A stretch of DNA of 64,000 nt from Actinobacteria bacterium OK074. Its GTDB lineage: Bacteria; Actinomycetota; Actinomycetes; Streptomycetales; Streptomycetaceae. Of this stretch, positions 1 to 8,111 are shown piece by piece. The notes below the pieces were generated by a model, which saw only the letters and a list, made by a program, of their open reading frames with translations, was not told where the DNA came from and ran no database searches. The stretch covers positions 175,230-239,229 of the forward strand of contig LJCV01000275.1 in NCBI GenBank assembly GCA_001298575.1. Direction: 5' to 3'. How positions within the stretch are numbered: the first letter of the stretch is position 1; every line of letters begins with the position of its first letter. The translations under genes were made by a program, and so were the position numbers.

Positions 1-336
1 AATGATGCCCGTGCCGTAGACCAGCGGACTGCCCACGGTGAGGGTGAAGGGGGCGACGTTCTCCATCTGGCGGGTCAGCTCGGCGGCCAGAGCGTGCCGT
101 TCGGCGTCGGTGACCTCGGCGGCGGGCTTGGCGCTCAGCTGGTACAGCGTGATGTGGAACCACTCGTCCCCGACGTGGGTGAGCGGATCGTCCTTGGTCG
201 TGGTGCGGATGCCACGCACCAGGTCGGCGAGCTCGGGGTTGGCGCCGAGATCCACGGGGACGTACGCGTGGACGAGGGAGGGCGCCGTTCCGGCTTCCCA
301 CGTGCCCGTGCCCTGCTGAAACGTGAACGGCTTCAT
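1..336 (-). CDS. 2'-5' RNA ligase / 2H phosphoesterase family protein (partial, cut by the left edge)
   Basis: Only the first 112 residues are present; the gene runs off the left end. It begins with ATG at 336 (MKPFTFQQGTG). A HITL tetrad at residues 61-64, preceded by GDEWF, matches the first HxT/S motif of 2H phosphoesterases, which act on 2',3'-cyclic phosphate or 2'-5' linkages in RNA or nucleotides. The second HxT/S motif would lie outside the window, so catalytic competence cannot be judged. The start lies 22 bp past the stop of the broken gene upstream, so the two may once have been cotranscribed. Substrate unknown. Confidence 0.7.
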   Translation of the reverse strand, partial: MKPFTFQQGTGTWEAGTAPSLVHAYVPVDLGANPELADLVRGIRTTTKDDPLTHVGDEWFHITLYQLSAKPAAEVTDAERHALAAELTRQMENVAPFTLTVGSPLVYGTGII

Positions 337-358
337 GTGCGTCAACGTACCGACTCGA

Positions 359-1186
359 TCACCACCCCGGGCGGCATAGCGGAAGTCGGCCACGGTTCGT
401 TGAAGCTGGCCGGTTTCGCGCGCTGTCATCACCGATGAGGCAGGTGGTCCGCGGCGGCGTCCGACGCCCGGGGGGGGTGCGCCGGGCGCGGCAGGTCTCG
501 CACAGCGTGACAATCCAGGTGCGGGTCTCATCTCCGTGGAAACGGGGCCGTCCGGGGTGCCCGCACTGCTCGCAGGTCTTCTCGGAGGCGACTTCGACTG
601 CGTCGATGAGTGCGCCGCTCCGGTCCGCGAAGTCGCCGTCGAATTCGCCTTCGTCGTCGAAGCGGTCGGCGAGGTGGATGCGGAGTCCTCCGAGGCGGCT
701 GCCGAGGGCGTCGATCTGGTAGTCCGGGGCGAGCAGGGCGAGGTCCTAGTGCAGGCGGTTGAGCAGTGCGGCCCTGATGGCGCTCTTTGAATTTGGATCT
801 GTCAGCCCCGTCTGGCTGGGCGCAACGACGAACTCAACTCCGCGCGCCTTCCCCCTGACAGGAAGGCCCGCAGCCCGCCGCGCCCGGCGGTATGTCAGTG
901 CCCAGCCCATGTCGCGGAGGACTGTCCCGTCCGAATCGAGCTCCGTGCGCCACCACAGCCAGCCGAACATCAACTCGCGGCCATCGGCACCAGGGGCTGC
1001 GAAGGCGAACGTAGCGGCACCGGCCTGTACCAATGCGGCGGCCAGCTTCTGCTGCGGGCTGAGCGCGATCAGATCGCGCCGGATGTCCTTCCGGGCGAGC
1101 TGGCGGATGGTGCGGACGGCAGTCCGGAGGAAGGCGGCGACGCCCAGGACGGCGACGCTGGCGACGAGCGTCCAGGCTGTGCTCAC
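359..1186 (-). pseudogene. Zinc-ribbon hypothetical protein interrupted by an in-frame amber codon
   Basis: Translation probably starts at GTG 1186, behind a GGGAGGG ribosome site. It opens with a membrane segment (residues about 3-20) and reads to a TAG at 746-748. The same frame then stays open for another 129 codons to TGA at 359. The downstream part carries ALLAPDYQID, LGGLRIHLADRF and two cysteine pairs (CEQC at 564-575, CETC at 491-502). This resembles the C-terminus of a common actinobacterial protein with a DLxALxPDY...KFGGLR...CExCGxPG...LCxxC pattern. The TAG sits where that family has a polar residue, so a CAG-to-TAG change is likely. An 8-G tract at 470-477 could hide a second frameshift. 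Function unknown; the N-terminal part may be a separate gene fused by deletion. Confidence 0.55.
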
Positions 1187-1596
1187 TACGCCCTCCCCCC
1201 TTGTGGAACCATGCGCGTATCGCACGCCTTTCTACCTGATGAGCGGTCGCGGTCACAACACCAGCTGGCCACTGTTCCCGGGCAGCAGCGGTCCTGGGCA
1301 GCTCACTGGTGTGTCGATGGCTGGCTCAGGAGCGACTGGTCAGGAAGGAGGCGGCGCCTTGCCCCTGCCCTGGGTGAGCGGTGTGCCAGGCATCCCAAAT
1401 CTCCTGACGGAGCTTGCCTCGGGACGGTACGTCCATTTTCTGGCTGCGGGCCCGGGCCCGGACCTCCGGACGGCCGGTGCGGGGCGCGGGGTCGTCACGG
1501 CGGCGGGCGGCGCGACGGGCCGAGCCGTCGGCGGCGATGTGGGCATCGTGTCGAGCGGAGTGGTGGGGAAGCCGCGGCGTTCGAAGTGGGGCTGGT

Positions 1597-1650
1597 GAGG
1601 AAGAGTGTGTCGAGCCGTGGCTGGTCGAAGCCCTCGCCGACGAATCCCCG
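1597..1650 (-). pseudogene. Fragment of a superfamily 2 helicase (TOTE-type), motif V region
   Basis: A 17-codon stretch reads GFVGEGFDQPRLDTLFL. This matches the (I/V)GEGFDxPxLDTLFLA segment just before motif VI in the DEAD/DEAH helicase domain of TOTE conflict proteins and related helicases. Coding similarity ends abruptly on both sides; the expected downstream QYVGR motif is missing. It lies downstream, in the same orientation, of the TOTE primase remnant at 1930-3063, so it is probably a leftover of the same protein after internal deletions. Confidence 0.5.
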
Positions 1651-1733
1651 AGAGTTCACGAATTCTGAAGGTGTCGAGGGGCGAACTGTCGGTGTGGTGT
1701 GACCATTTGGGGCTCCTTGGCCGTGGGTTCGAG

Positions 1734-1930
1734 CTATGCGGTTGCGGTGCTGCCGACGTCGTCGGGGGCGGCAGCACGGATGTAGCGCAGGCTGGTCTCG
1801 GCGTTGAGGTTGAACATGGTGGCGATGTGGAGGGGGTCCGGGCCGCTCGCGGTGGCCTCTTCGAGGACGCGGTCCTGACGGAGGCTGTCGGCCGTCGCAG
1901 GGGTATCGCCGAGGTGAGCCACGACGAAGC
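1734..1930 (-). pseudogene. C-terminal fragment with a helix-turn-helix-like tail
   Basis: The fragment reads about 63 codons ending in TAG at 1734-1736. It includes RQDRVLEEATASGPDPLH followed by IATMFNLNAETSLRYIRAA. This resembles the tail of actinobacterial recombinase or mobile-element proteins, where a DPLHLAxVFGL-type helix-turn-helix precedes RYxxAA. It has no start of its own. It is fused out of frame to the truncated end of the TOTE primase at about 1930, so it marks a deletion or insertion junction. The family assignment is weak. Confidence 0.35.
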
Positions 1931-3063
1931 GTGCTTGAGCGCCGCGAGCAGCTGTGGGGGCAGCCCGGCGGTGGAGATCGCCAGCATCGCCGCCAGTCGT
2001 GCGGGCACCGTCGCCAGCGCCTTGCCCAGGGCCTTCCTGCGGGGCCTGGGACCCAGCTCGGGCGCGGTCGCCGACGGCCCGGCCTTGACCGGGCCGAGCT
2101 GGTCGACGAGCGTCTCGGCCTCGGCCGGGGTGAGGCGTTCGGTGCGCGAGAGGCGGGCGAACTGGTCCGGGAAGGGCTGCCAGGTGCCGAGGTCCACGAA
2201 GACGGTCGTGCCCGTGGCGCGGGAGACGCCGTGCAGCGGCAGCGCGATCAAGCTGCCGAACCTGAAGCCGCCCCTGGCTTTGATCGGCTGGAAGTCCTGA
2301 GCGGGGAAGAGACGGTCGTAGCTGGACAGCGCCATCTATCCGCGGGCGTCGATCGCCCGCCGCAGCAGCGCCATGCCCAGGGCGCGGGCGGTAGCGGCGG
2401 CGACGCGCGCGGTGAAGAACGTCCAGACGTGGGCGCCCTTTCCGGAGCGTGAGATCTCCAACAAGGCCCGGAGCGTGAGATCTCCAACAAGGCAGGGACA
2501 CCGGCCTGTTGGCACGCTTCGGCGTAGGCGGTGGCATCGCCGCGCCAGTCGCTGCCGTCCTTGCCGTCGAAATCGCACGCCAGCAGCCGGCAAGTGTCGT
2601 CGGCCAGCAGCGGGTACAGGCCGATGTGCAGTTCTTGGCGGCCCTGCCGGGACGGGTCGAGGTGGCCGTAGACGGTGTCGTCGGTCAGCGGCCAGAACAC
2701 CCGGTCCGCATCGTCCTTGCTCTTGTCGAACGGGTCGTCCTCGGCCGGGCTCCACCCGGTACGCCCGCTCTTCGAGCTCACCCACCGCCGGGCGGAGACG
2801 TCCTCACGGCCAGCGAACAGCGCCCGGAACAGCGCGATCTTCGCCTCGGTGCCGGACGAGGCATCCGCGTATGGCAGCCCGTTGGCGCCGGGGACCAGGG
2901 TAACCGGCACAGGGTCCGCGATGGGCCGCAGGACAGCGGGCTCAGTTGGGGAGGTAGCGCCGAGGCGCGCTCGCAGGCGCCCGTTCTCGGCCTGCAGCCG
3001 GGCGAGTTCCTCGCGCAGCTCGGCCGGGTCATTGCAGTCGGACCAGTCCTCCACCCTCCTCAT
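1930..3063 (-). pseudogene. TOTE conflict system primase domain (frameshifted, amber-interrupted, truncated)
   Basis: The ATG at 3063 opens a coiled N-terminus (LREELARLQAENGRLRARLG). The archaeo-eukaryotic primase-like domain typical of TOTE conflict proteins follows: KIALFRALFAGREDV, WPLTDDTVYGHL, PLLADDTCRLLACDFDGKD, GVPALLEISRSG, then GAHVWTFF and SYDRLFPAQDF...LIALPLHG. Three lesions are visible. An exact 26-bp tandem duplication (2442-2493) shifts the frame, and removing one copy restores GKGAHVWTFF. A TAG sits at 2336-2338. The text stops after LLAALKHA, where intact relatives continue into helicase and nuclease domains. Intact TOTE proteins are predicted to defend against mobile elements; this copy cannot work. 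Confidence 0.75.
2442..2493. repeat. Exact 26-bp tandem duplication
   Basis: Positions 2442-2467 and 2468-2493 are identical. Because 26 is not a multiple of three, the second copy frameshifts the TOTE primase remnant. It looks like a recent slippage or duplication, since the copies have not diverged. Confidence 0.95.
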
Positions 3064-3181
3064 GATCCAGATCCCGGATGTTCCGCGCAGCCAGAACGCC
3101 CAGATTCACCTACGCTGATGCCCGCAAGGAGTGTCCGGGCCGAGGCGTTACGGGCGCGGGGACCTTCGGTCGACCCGATCG

Positions 3182-3204
3182 TGATCACGCGTGCCGTGTG
3201 ATCA
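3182..3204. promoter_or_regulatory. Inverted repeat TGATCAC-N9-GTGATCA upstream of the PhzF gene
   Basis: Two 7-bp arms separated by 9 bp lie 48 bp before the PhzF start, in a short intergenic gap. The geometry suits a dimeric regulator operator. No regulator gene is adjacent, so its use is a guess. Confidence 0.3.
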
Positions 3205-3251
3205 ATCCCAAGGGGCCCTGACAGCGTTCAGCTGGGCGCTACATTCGCGGA

Positions 3252-4109
3252 ATGACTCCTCATCCGTATGCCCTGGCCGACGTGTTCACCGATCGGCCCC
3301 TGGCAGGAAATCAGGTCGCCGTGTTCCTCCAAGGCGAGCGCCTGGACGAGGAGCTTCTCCAGAAGATCGCGCTGGAGATGAATCTGTCGGAGACGACCTT
3401 CGTGTTCCCCGCCGCCGACGGTGCGGACGCGGCAGTGCGCCTGTTCTCCACGGTGGTCGAGGTTCCGTGGGCCGGACACCCGCTCCTGGGCACAGCGGTG
3501 GTCCTGGCCCGGGAGGCTGAGGAACACACGCGGACCTGGCATCTGGCAACACCGGGCGGCGTCATTCCCATCCGGACGGAACGGCTGGACGAAGTCACCT
3601 ACAATGCTTCGATGCAGCAGCCGATCCCGAAGGTGACGGCATTCGAGAAGGCGGACGAACTGCTGGCCGTGCTCGGCCTCGAAGCCAGCCTGCTTCCCGT
3701 CGAGGTACAGGACGCCGGGATCCCGCACACCTACGTGACGGCCCCGACCGTCGAGTTCGTCGAGTCCCTGGTCCCCGACTGGCCACGGCTGCGCGAGGTG
3801 CTGCAGGACCGGCGACTGAGTGTGTTCGCCCATGACGGCCGCGGAGGCGTCGTCTCGCGCATGCTCAGCCCGAAAGATCGAGTTCCCGAAGATCCCGCAT
3901 GCGGCTCCGCGGCCGGGCCGCTCGCCGCACATCTGCTGCGGCACGGCCGCATCGCCTCTGGGCAGGAGATCACCATCGCCCAGGGCGCGCAGGTCGGCCG
4001 GCCCTCCGTCTTGTACGCCATCGCGACAGGGAGCCCCAAGCACATCGAGAACATCGAAGTGCGGGGCGGCGTCTGCCTGATCGGCGGCGGCGCCCTGAAC
4101 CTCGGGTGA
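3252..4109 (+). CDS. PhzF family isomerase/epimerase-like protein
   Basis: This 285-aa protein matches the phenazine biosynthesis PhzF fold, two similar halves of a diaminopimelate-epimerase-like barrel. Visible family landmarks are DVFTDRPLAGNQVAVF near the N-terminus, the catalytic glutamate in LSETTFVF (E47), PWAGHPLLGTA around residues 75-85, and DPACGSAAGPLAAHLL in the C-terminal half. PhzF proteins isomerise small acids such as dihydro-3-hydroxyanthranilate, but most genomic members have unknown substrates. No other phenazine gene is nearby, so phenazine synthesis is not implied. The gene is intact and free-standing among decayed sequence. Confidence 0.85.
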   Translation: MTPHPYALADVFTDRPLAGNQVAVFLQGERLDEELLQKIALEMNLSETTFVFPAADGADAAVRLFSTVVEVPWAGHPLLGTAVVLAREAEEHTRTWHLATPGGVIPIRTERLDEVTYNASMQQPIPKVTAFEKADELLAVLGLEASLLPVEVQDAGIPHTYVTAPTVEFVESLVPDWPRLREVLQDRRLSVFAHDGRGGVVSRMLSPKDRVPEDPACGSAAGPLAAHLLRHGRIASGQEITIAQGAQVGRPSVLYAIATGSPKHIENIEVRGGVCLIGGGALNLG

Positions 4110-4156
4110 GACCATCGTTCCATCGCATCGTTGTGCGCTCGTGAAAGGAGCAGTTG

Positions 4157-4402
4157 GTGCGTCATGTCCCCGGCGACGGCAGATACGTGATCCTCATCTG
4201 CACGGCTGCCGTCGGGATCATCGCGGGCTGGCTCCTGCCGAGCCCGGCTTCCTGGCTCGGCTTCCTGATGACCGCGATCAGTATGGGCGGGATGATCGTC
4301 CTCAGCAGCGACCTCACCGCCAAGATCCGGGATGAGGAACGAGTTCGGATGCGCCGGGAGCTGCGAGAACGAGCCCATCCTCATGAGGATCAGGAGTCGT
4401 AA
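4157..4402 (+). CDS. Small two-helix membrane protein
   Basis: The gene encodes about 81 aa. The GTG at 4157 is preferred because AAAGGAG lies at 4144-4150 with 6-bp spacing; a TTG at 4154 is the alternative. Two hydrophobic segments (about residues 11-27 and 31-48) are followed by a charged C-terminal tail rich in Arg and Glu that should face the cytoplasm. It follows the PhzF gene by 47 bp on the same strand. I do not recognise the family. Confidence 0.55.
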   Translation: MRHVPGDGRYVILICTAAVGIIAGWLLPSPASWLGFLMTAISMGGMIVLSSDLTAKIRDEERVRMRRELRERAHPHEDQES

Positions 4403-4499
4403 GGCGCGCTCGCCTCAAGGCGAGATCGAGGCAGGTGCACAGCTCGGCCAGATCACCCGGTTTCACTCGCCGCTGATGTATGCGGAATGGCCCGGTGCA

Positions 4500-4739
4500 A
4501 GGCGTTGCCGAGGCGGTGTCGCGGTCGTCGTCCGATTCCGGCCCCGGTCCGGTCGCGATGACCTGGGCCCGGCCAGAGGCGAGCACCTCGCGCAGTGACA
4601 GACGGAACCTGCGGCCCGGCCCGTCACGGACCAGCACCTCGTTGCCGGCCGCCGAGCCGAACATCTCCTCCACCACGACGACTTCGCCGTCGTACTTCAG
4701 CCTCGTGCCCACGCCGACACGTACAGCGGCTCCGGTCAC
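4500..4739 (-). pseudogene. N-terminal remnant of a Mu/Tn7-like transposase
   Basis: From GTG 4739 the frame reads VRVGVGTRLKYDGEVV, then AAGNEVLVRDG, RFRLSLREVLASGRAQVI and GPGPESDDD. This is the N-terminal beta-rich region seen in a group of actinobacterial Mu-type integrase-core transposases. Similarity stops at about 4500, with no DDE catalytic domain. The GTG overlaps the stop of the upstream frame (ATGTGA), as expected for a coupled transposition operon. An identity search of the N-terminus would settle the family. Confidence 0.5.
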
Positions 4740-4860
4740 ATGTCCTCCTCCGCGAGACCCCGACCTCGCGATCCGACAGATCTGCTCGATCTGCTCCTCG
4801 TCGAGTGCGGATTCGTCCTCGGGCTCCTCGATGGGGCGGGGCAGAAGGTGGGCTCGAAGG
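4737..4860 (-). pseudogene. C-terminal remnant of the gene upstream of the transposase, frameshifted
   Basis: One frame reads HLLPRPIEEPEDESALDEEQ and continues IEQICRIARS. The natural ending RGLAEEDM, stopping at 4737-4739, is in a neighbouring frame, so about one base has been gained or lost near 4757-4766. Only some 40 codons survive, starting right where the PP2C-like gene ends. It presumably belonged to the same transposon as the transposase remnant. Protein family not recognised. Confidence 0.4.
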
Positions 4861-4863
4861 GTT

Positions 4864-5748
4864 TCATCCGGCTGTCCGGCTGTCCGTGCCCGGGGCGACG
4901 AGGCGTGCGTAGGTGCAGTCGTCGAAACGGCTCGCGCCGGAGCCAATACCCTTGGTGGAGGCGTGGAGTCCGATTCGGAGGGGGTCGGCCGTGAGATCGT
5001 CGGCCAGTTCGCGCTCGGCGCCTTCGAGGGTGGGCGCGGCCGAGAGGTAACCGTCGGAGGCGAGGACGATCTCGGTGACGGTGTCGTCCAGCTCGATGAT
5101 CTCCAGGTAACGGTAGGGGACAGGCCGCCCGTCGAGGACCCCGAACCCGTAGGGTGAGCCGTCCCGGTTGGCCAGGCTGTTCTGGACGCGGAGGAGGGGC
5201 ATCATCATCGCGCGCCCGGGGTCGGTTCGGGCCAGGTCTGCCGGGTCGGCGCCGTCGGCCCGCAGGGCGTGCAGCAGGGCGGCGCGCGCGGACGCCACCA
5301 CCCCGTCGATCTCTTTCTCCGCCGGGAAGTATTCCCACGCGCCGTTGCGGCGGCGGATGCCGATGTGGACGTCGCCCACGCGCATGATCTGGCGGCGGTC
5401 GGGGAGCAGGATGGCGACTACCGCGCTGGGCGCCAGGAGGTCGTCGGCCGCTATCCCCCATTCCGTGCGCAGAGCGGCCAGACCGCCGGTGACGGCGTCC
5501 AGGATGCCGACCGCGGTGCTGTCGGCGGACAGGTTCTGCAGCGTGGTGACGATGCGGTCGGCGGCGCGTGCGCCGCCCGACAGGCCGCCGTAGTCACGGC
5601 CGCTCTTGTCCGTCGCGCCGTCCACTACCGCACAGCAGCGCAGGAACCCGTCGTCGGCCGTGAGGGTGTTCAGCAGCCGGTCTTCGCCCTGGCTGTCGGG
5701 GAGTTTGGGGGTCGAGGCGTGTTCGGTGAGAGTGAAGGTCAAGGTCAT
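4864..5748 (-). CDS. PP2C-like serine/threonine phosphatase (distal of a tandem pair)
   Basis: This 294-aa cytosolic protein carries the metal-binding motifs of the PPM/PP2C fold: VVDGATDKSG near residue 40, MRVGDVHIGI in the middle, IVLASDGYLS around residue 220 and DDCTYARL near the C-terminus. No membrane, kinase or sensor domain is attached. It starts 9 bp after the stop of a second PP2C-like gene, so the two are almost certainly cotranscribed. Dephosphorylation of a protein partner is inferred from the fold; the partner is unknown. Its C-terminus abuts the transposon remnant at 4860. Confidence 0.75.
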   Translation of the reverse strand: MTLTFTLTEHASTPKLPDSQGEDRLLNTLTADDGFLRCCAVVDGATDKSGRDYGGLSGGARAADRIVTTLQNLSADSTAVGILDAVTGGLAALRTEWGIAADDLLAPSAVVAILLPDRRQIMRVGDVHIGIRRRNGAWEYFPAEKEIDGVVASARAALLHALRADGADPADLARTDPGRAMMMPLLRVQNSLANRDGSPYGFGVLDGRPVPYRYLEIIELDDTVTEIVLASDGYLSAAPTLEGAERELADDLTADPLRIGLHASTKGIGSGASRFDDCTYARLVAPGTDSRTAG

Positions 5749-5757
5749 CGAGTCCTC

Positions 5758-6630
5758 TTAAGCGGTCGGCTCGGGCAGGGGGATGCACGTGACGTGGGCG
5801 ATTGCTTTGTCGTCGTGCTGTTTGTAGCGGGGCCAGCGGACGCCCTGGGGGTCGCTCTCCTCGACGGCGTGGACCATCTCCACCACGTGCTGCGGCCCGT
5901 GCACGTGGCAGGCATCGAAAAGGGCGTCCCAGGAGAGCAGGCCGTACTCCTCGACCGCTGCGCTCACGCCGTCCGTCATGACCAGGAGGGAGTCGACGGT
6001 GTCTGCGGGCCAGGACCGGGTCACTGCTCGGTGGGCGGCCCGCGGGTCGGCTTCGGCGACCCAGTAGGCACTCGGCGAGCCGTCGTTGTTGAGATGCCGC
6101 AGCTGGTGGGCGCGCAGTTTCTGGAGCAGGGCGCGGTGTTCGGGATCCTGGAACCCGCGGCCGGCCCGGAGCCACGTCCGGTACTCGGTGGTCTCGGGCC
6201 GGGGAGCCACCAGCTGGGCGAGCCGGTTGTCCTGGACCAGGTGGATCTCGCCCCCGGCCGTGCGGGCGAGAACGGGAGTGTCGCCCAGGACGAGTGCCTC
6301 GATCCGGGTGCCGTGCCGGCGCACGATCGCGACGGTCGCCGCGGGCGAGTCCCCCGGCCGCAGGCCGTGCTCGGCGGCGACCGCGCGGATCGCCGTCTCC
6401 AGGACCACGGGAAGGTCCGCGTGCGGTGTGTGGAGCAGTCCGTGCGCCAGGTGGTCCCCGAGTGTCTGGGCGTACCAGCCGCCCAGGGGCTCGGCGCTGC
6501 TCACGGTGGAGACGCCGTCCAGAACGACGACGGCCCCGGGCACCGCCGTAACGATCCGGTCCTCCGACGCACGGCCGCCTCCGTCCCGCGTGCCGGTGGC
6601 CACGGACATTACGTCTGCCGTGTCTGTCAT
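5758..6630 (-). CDS. PP2C-like serine/threonine phosphatase (proximal of a tandem pair)
   Basis: The protein is 290 aa and opens MTDTADVMSVATGTRDGGG. PPM-fold signatures are VVLDGVSTV (about residue 35), LVLGDTPVLA (middle), LLVMTDGVSAAV and HDDKAIAHV at the C-terminus, so the metal-binding aspartates appear to be kept. Sequence between the motifs differs strongly from its neighbour, which suggests two substrates rather than a recent duplication. It follows the EEP-family gene by 92 bp in the same direction. Confidence 0.7.
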   Translation of the reverse strand: MTDTADVMSVATGTRDGGGRASEDRIVTAVPGAVVVLDGVSTVSSAEPLGGWYAQTLGDHLAHGLLHTPHADLPVVLETAIRAVAAEHGLRPGDSPAATVAIVRRHGTRIEALVLGDTPVLARTAGGEIHLVQDNRLAQLVAPRPETTEYRTWLRAGRGFQDPEHRALLQKLRAHQLRHLNNDGSPSAYWVAEADPRAAHRAVTRSWPADTVDSLLVMTDGVSAAVEEYGLLSWDALFDACHVHGPQHVVEMVHAVEESDPQGVRWPRYKQHDDKAIAHVTCIPLPEPTA

Positions 6631-6722
6631 GCCGATCCTGCCTTTCCTGCCAAGTTAGTTGTCGTCGTCTCGCCGTGCCCCGGGGCCGTAACCCGGGGCA
6701 CGGCGAGACGGCTGTGGTCCGC

Positions 6723-7559
6723 TCACGTGTACTCGACGACTCGGCCGGTGTCGGCCTGGTCGAGGTCGAGGACGGCGACGACGCCGCGGTGGTCACTGTG
6801 CGGACCGGGGTCCACGCACCAGTAGTCCTTCACGGCAGGGACGAGGGCGGGGGTGACGTGCACCTGGTCCACCCGCAGCAGGCCGTGCTTGCCGGTCGCC
6901 CCCCGCAGGGAGGGATCGGAGCGCCGGTCGGCCAGGTACGCGGCCACGTCGGTGAACTCGCCGTCGCGCAGGGTCTGGCCGACCACGCGGTTGCCGCGCC
7001 ACGGGTCGGTCGGGTGCTCGCGGCGGTGGCAGCGAGAGGTGCGGTTGTAGGGCTTCACGCGCGTCCAGTCGATTTCATCGTCCCCCAACGGCATGTGGTT
7101 GATGTCCCCGCCGAGCAGGGCGATACCACCGTGCCGGTAGGCGCGCGCGATCAGCAGCTGTACCTCCTGGGCCGCGGCCTGCGCGGAGTAGGGGGTCAGG
7201 TGCGTGCTGATCGCGACCAGCGGCTCCGGCCACTCCCGGGCAAGCCCGAGGGGACGGAACCGGGCCGCGCAGTAGCCGTGGTGCAGTTCCCTGCTGTACT
7301 TGGTCTCGATGTCCAGCAGTTCCAGCGCCGCCGGATTCCAGGCGACCGCGGTGTTCAGGGTGCGGCTGGGCGCGACCCGCACTTCCATGCCCAGCGCGTC
7401 GCCGGCGGCCCGGGCCGCAGCCGGGTCCGCGAGCCAGTCGACCTCCTGGAGCAGGAGCAGCTGGGGTTCGACGGAACGGATCTCCGGGATGATGCCGTCC
7501 CAGCGTCCGTCCTTGTCCGCCCCGTACTGGACGTTCTGGCTCATGACGGTCAGTGCCAC
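6723..7559 (-). CDS. Endonuclease/exonuclease/phosphatase (EEP) family hydrolase
   Basis: This 278-aa protein has the EEP (DNase I-like) order of motifs: SQNVQYG at the N-terminus, LLLLQEVDW with the metal-binding Glu, STHLTPYS, GGDINHMPLGDD, RVDQVHVTP and the terminal catalytic SDHRGVV. There is no signal peptide, so it probably acts in the cytosol on nucleic acid or a phosphoester. The start ATG at 7559 is 75 bp below the stop of the LexA-like gene. It may form one unit with that gene and the PP2C pair. Confidence 0.75.
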   Translation of the reverse strand: MALTVMSQNVQYGADKDGRWDGIIPEIRSVEPQLLLLQEVDWLADPAAARAAGDALGMEVRVAPSRTLNTAVAWNPAALELLDIETKYSRELHHGYCAARFRPLGLAREWPEPLVAISTHLTPYSAQAAAQEVQLLIARAYRHGGIALLGGDINHMPLGDDEIDWTRVKPYNRTSRCHRREHPTDPWRGNRVVGQTLRDGEFTDVAAYLADRRSDPSLRGATGKHGLLRVDQVHVTPALVPAVKDYWCVDPGPHSDHRGVVAVLDLDQADTGRVVEYT

Positions 7560-7634
7560 GTGGATTCTCCTTGGAATGATGAGCGGTCAGAAAGGGTGCC
7601 GGGCCCGTGGGGTCGGCGCGGCGGCAATGTGTTG

Positions 7635-8111
7635 CTACAGAGGGTGAGCCACGGCAACCACTCGGCCGAGGATGGTGGCGTGGTCGGTCACCGGGGTGCT
7701 GAGGCTGTGTTGCCCGTCCTGTTCCACGGTGAGCTGGGCGCCGTTGAGCAGGGCATGGCCGGCTGCGGGGCCCAGCACGATCTGCAGGACGTATACCGTT
7801 CCGGATGTGCTCTCGGAATTTCCGGGGGTGAGGAAATGGCAGGCGGAGTTCGCGGGGTTGCTTCCCGAGTGGGACAGTTTGGGATCGGTCACGACCTGGT
7901 AAGTACGTTGGCTATTCCGGACACGGGTGAGGTGTCCCTGCTCTTCCAGGATGTTGATGTGGTACCTCACGGTCCGCGTGCTGCTTAGCCCGACCCCTGC
8001 AGCTACTTCGCGGATTGACGGGGGGAATCCACGGTTGTCGGTCGAGTCCTTGATGAAGGTAAGGATCTGCTGCTGGCGCAAACTCAGCGATGGACCATCT
8101 GTTGTCGGCAT
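7635..8111 (-). CDS. LexA-like DNA-binding protein without a recognisable protease dyad
   Basis: The ATG at 8111 is chosen because AAGGGA precedes it and the LexA-type helix-turn-helix follows directly (LRQQQILTFIKDS, GFPPSIREVAAGVGLSSTRT, HINILEEQGHL). The protein is 158 aa, shorter than a typical LexA of about 200 or more. The C-terminal half vaguely resembles a LexA/S24 beta domain (LLNGAQLTVEQ, ILGRVVAVAHPL). I see neither the Ala-Gly cleavage site nor the Ser and Lys residues in their usual contexts. It is therefore more likely a ligand- or partner-regulated repressor than an SOS self-cleaving one. Confidence 0.65.
   Translation of the reverse strand: MPTTDGPSLSLRQQQILTFIKDSTDNRGFPPSIREVAAGVGLSSTRTVRYHINILEEQGHLTRVRNSQRTYQVVTDPKLSHSGSNPANSACHFLTPGNSESTSGTVYVLQIVLGPAAGHALLNGAQLTVEQDGQHSLSTPVTDHATILGRVVAVAHPL

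Noticed and set aside
3252..4109. Phenazine biosynthesis locus
   Set aside because: Only a PhzF-like gene is present; no other phz gene accompanies it.
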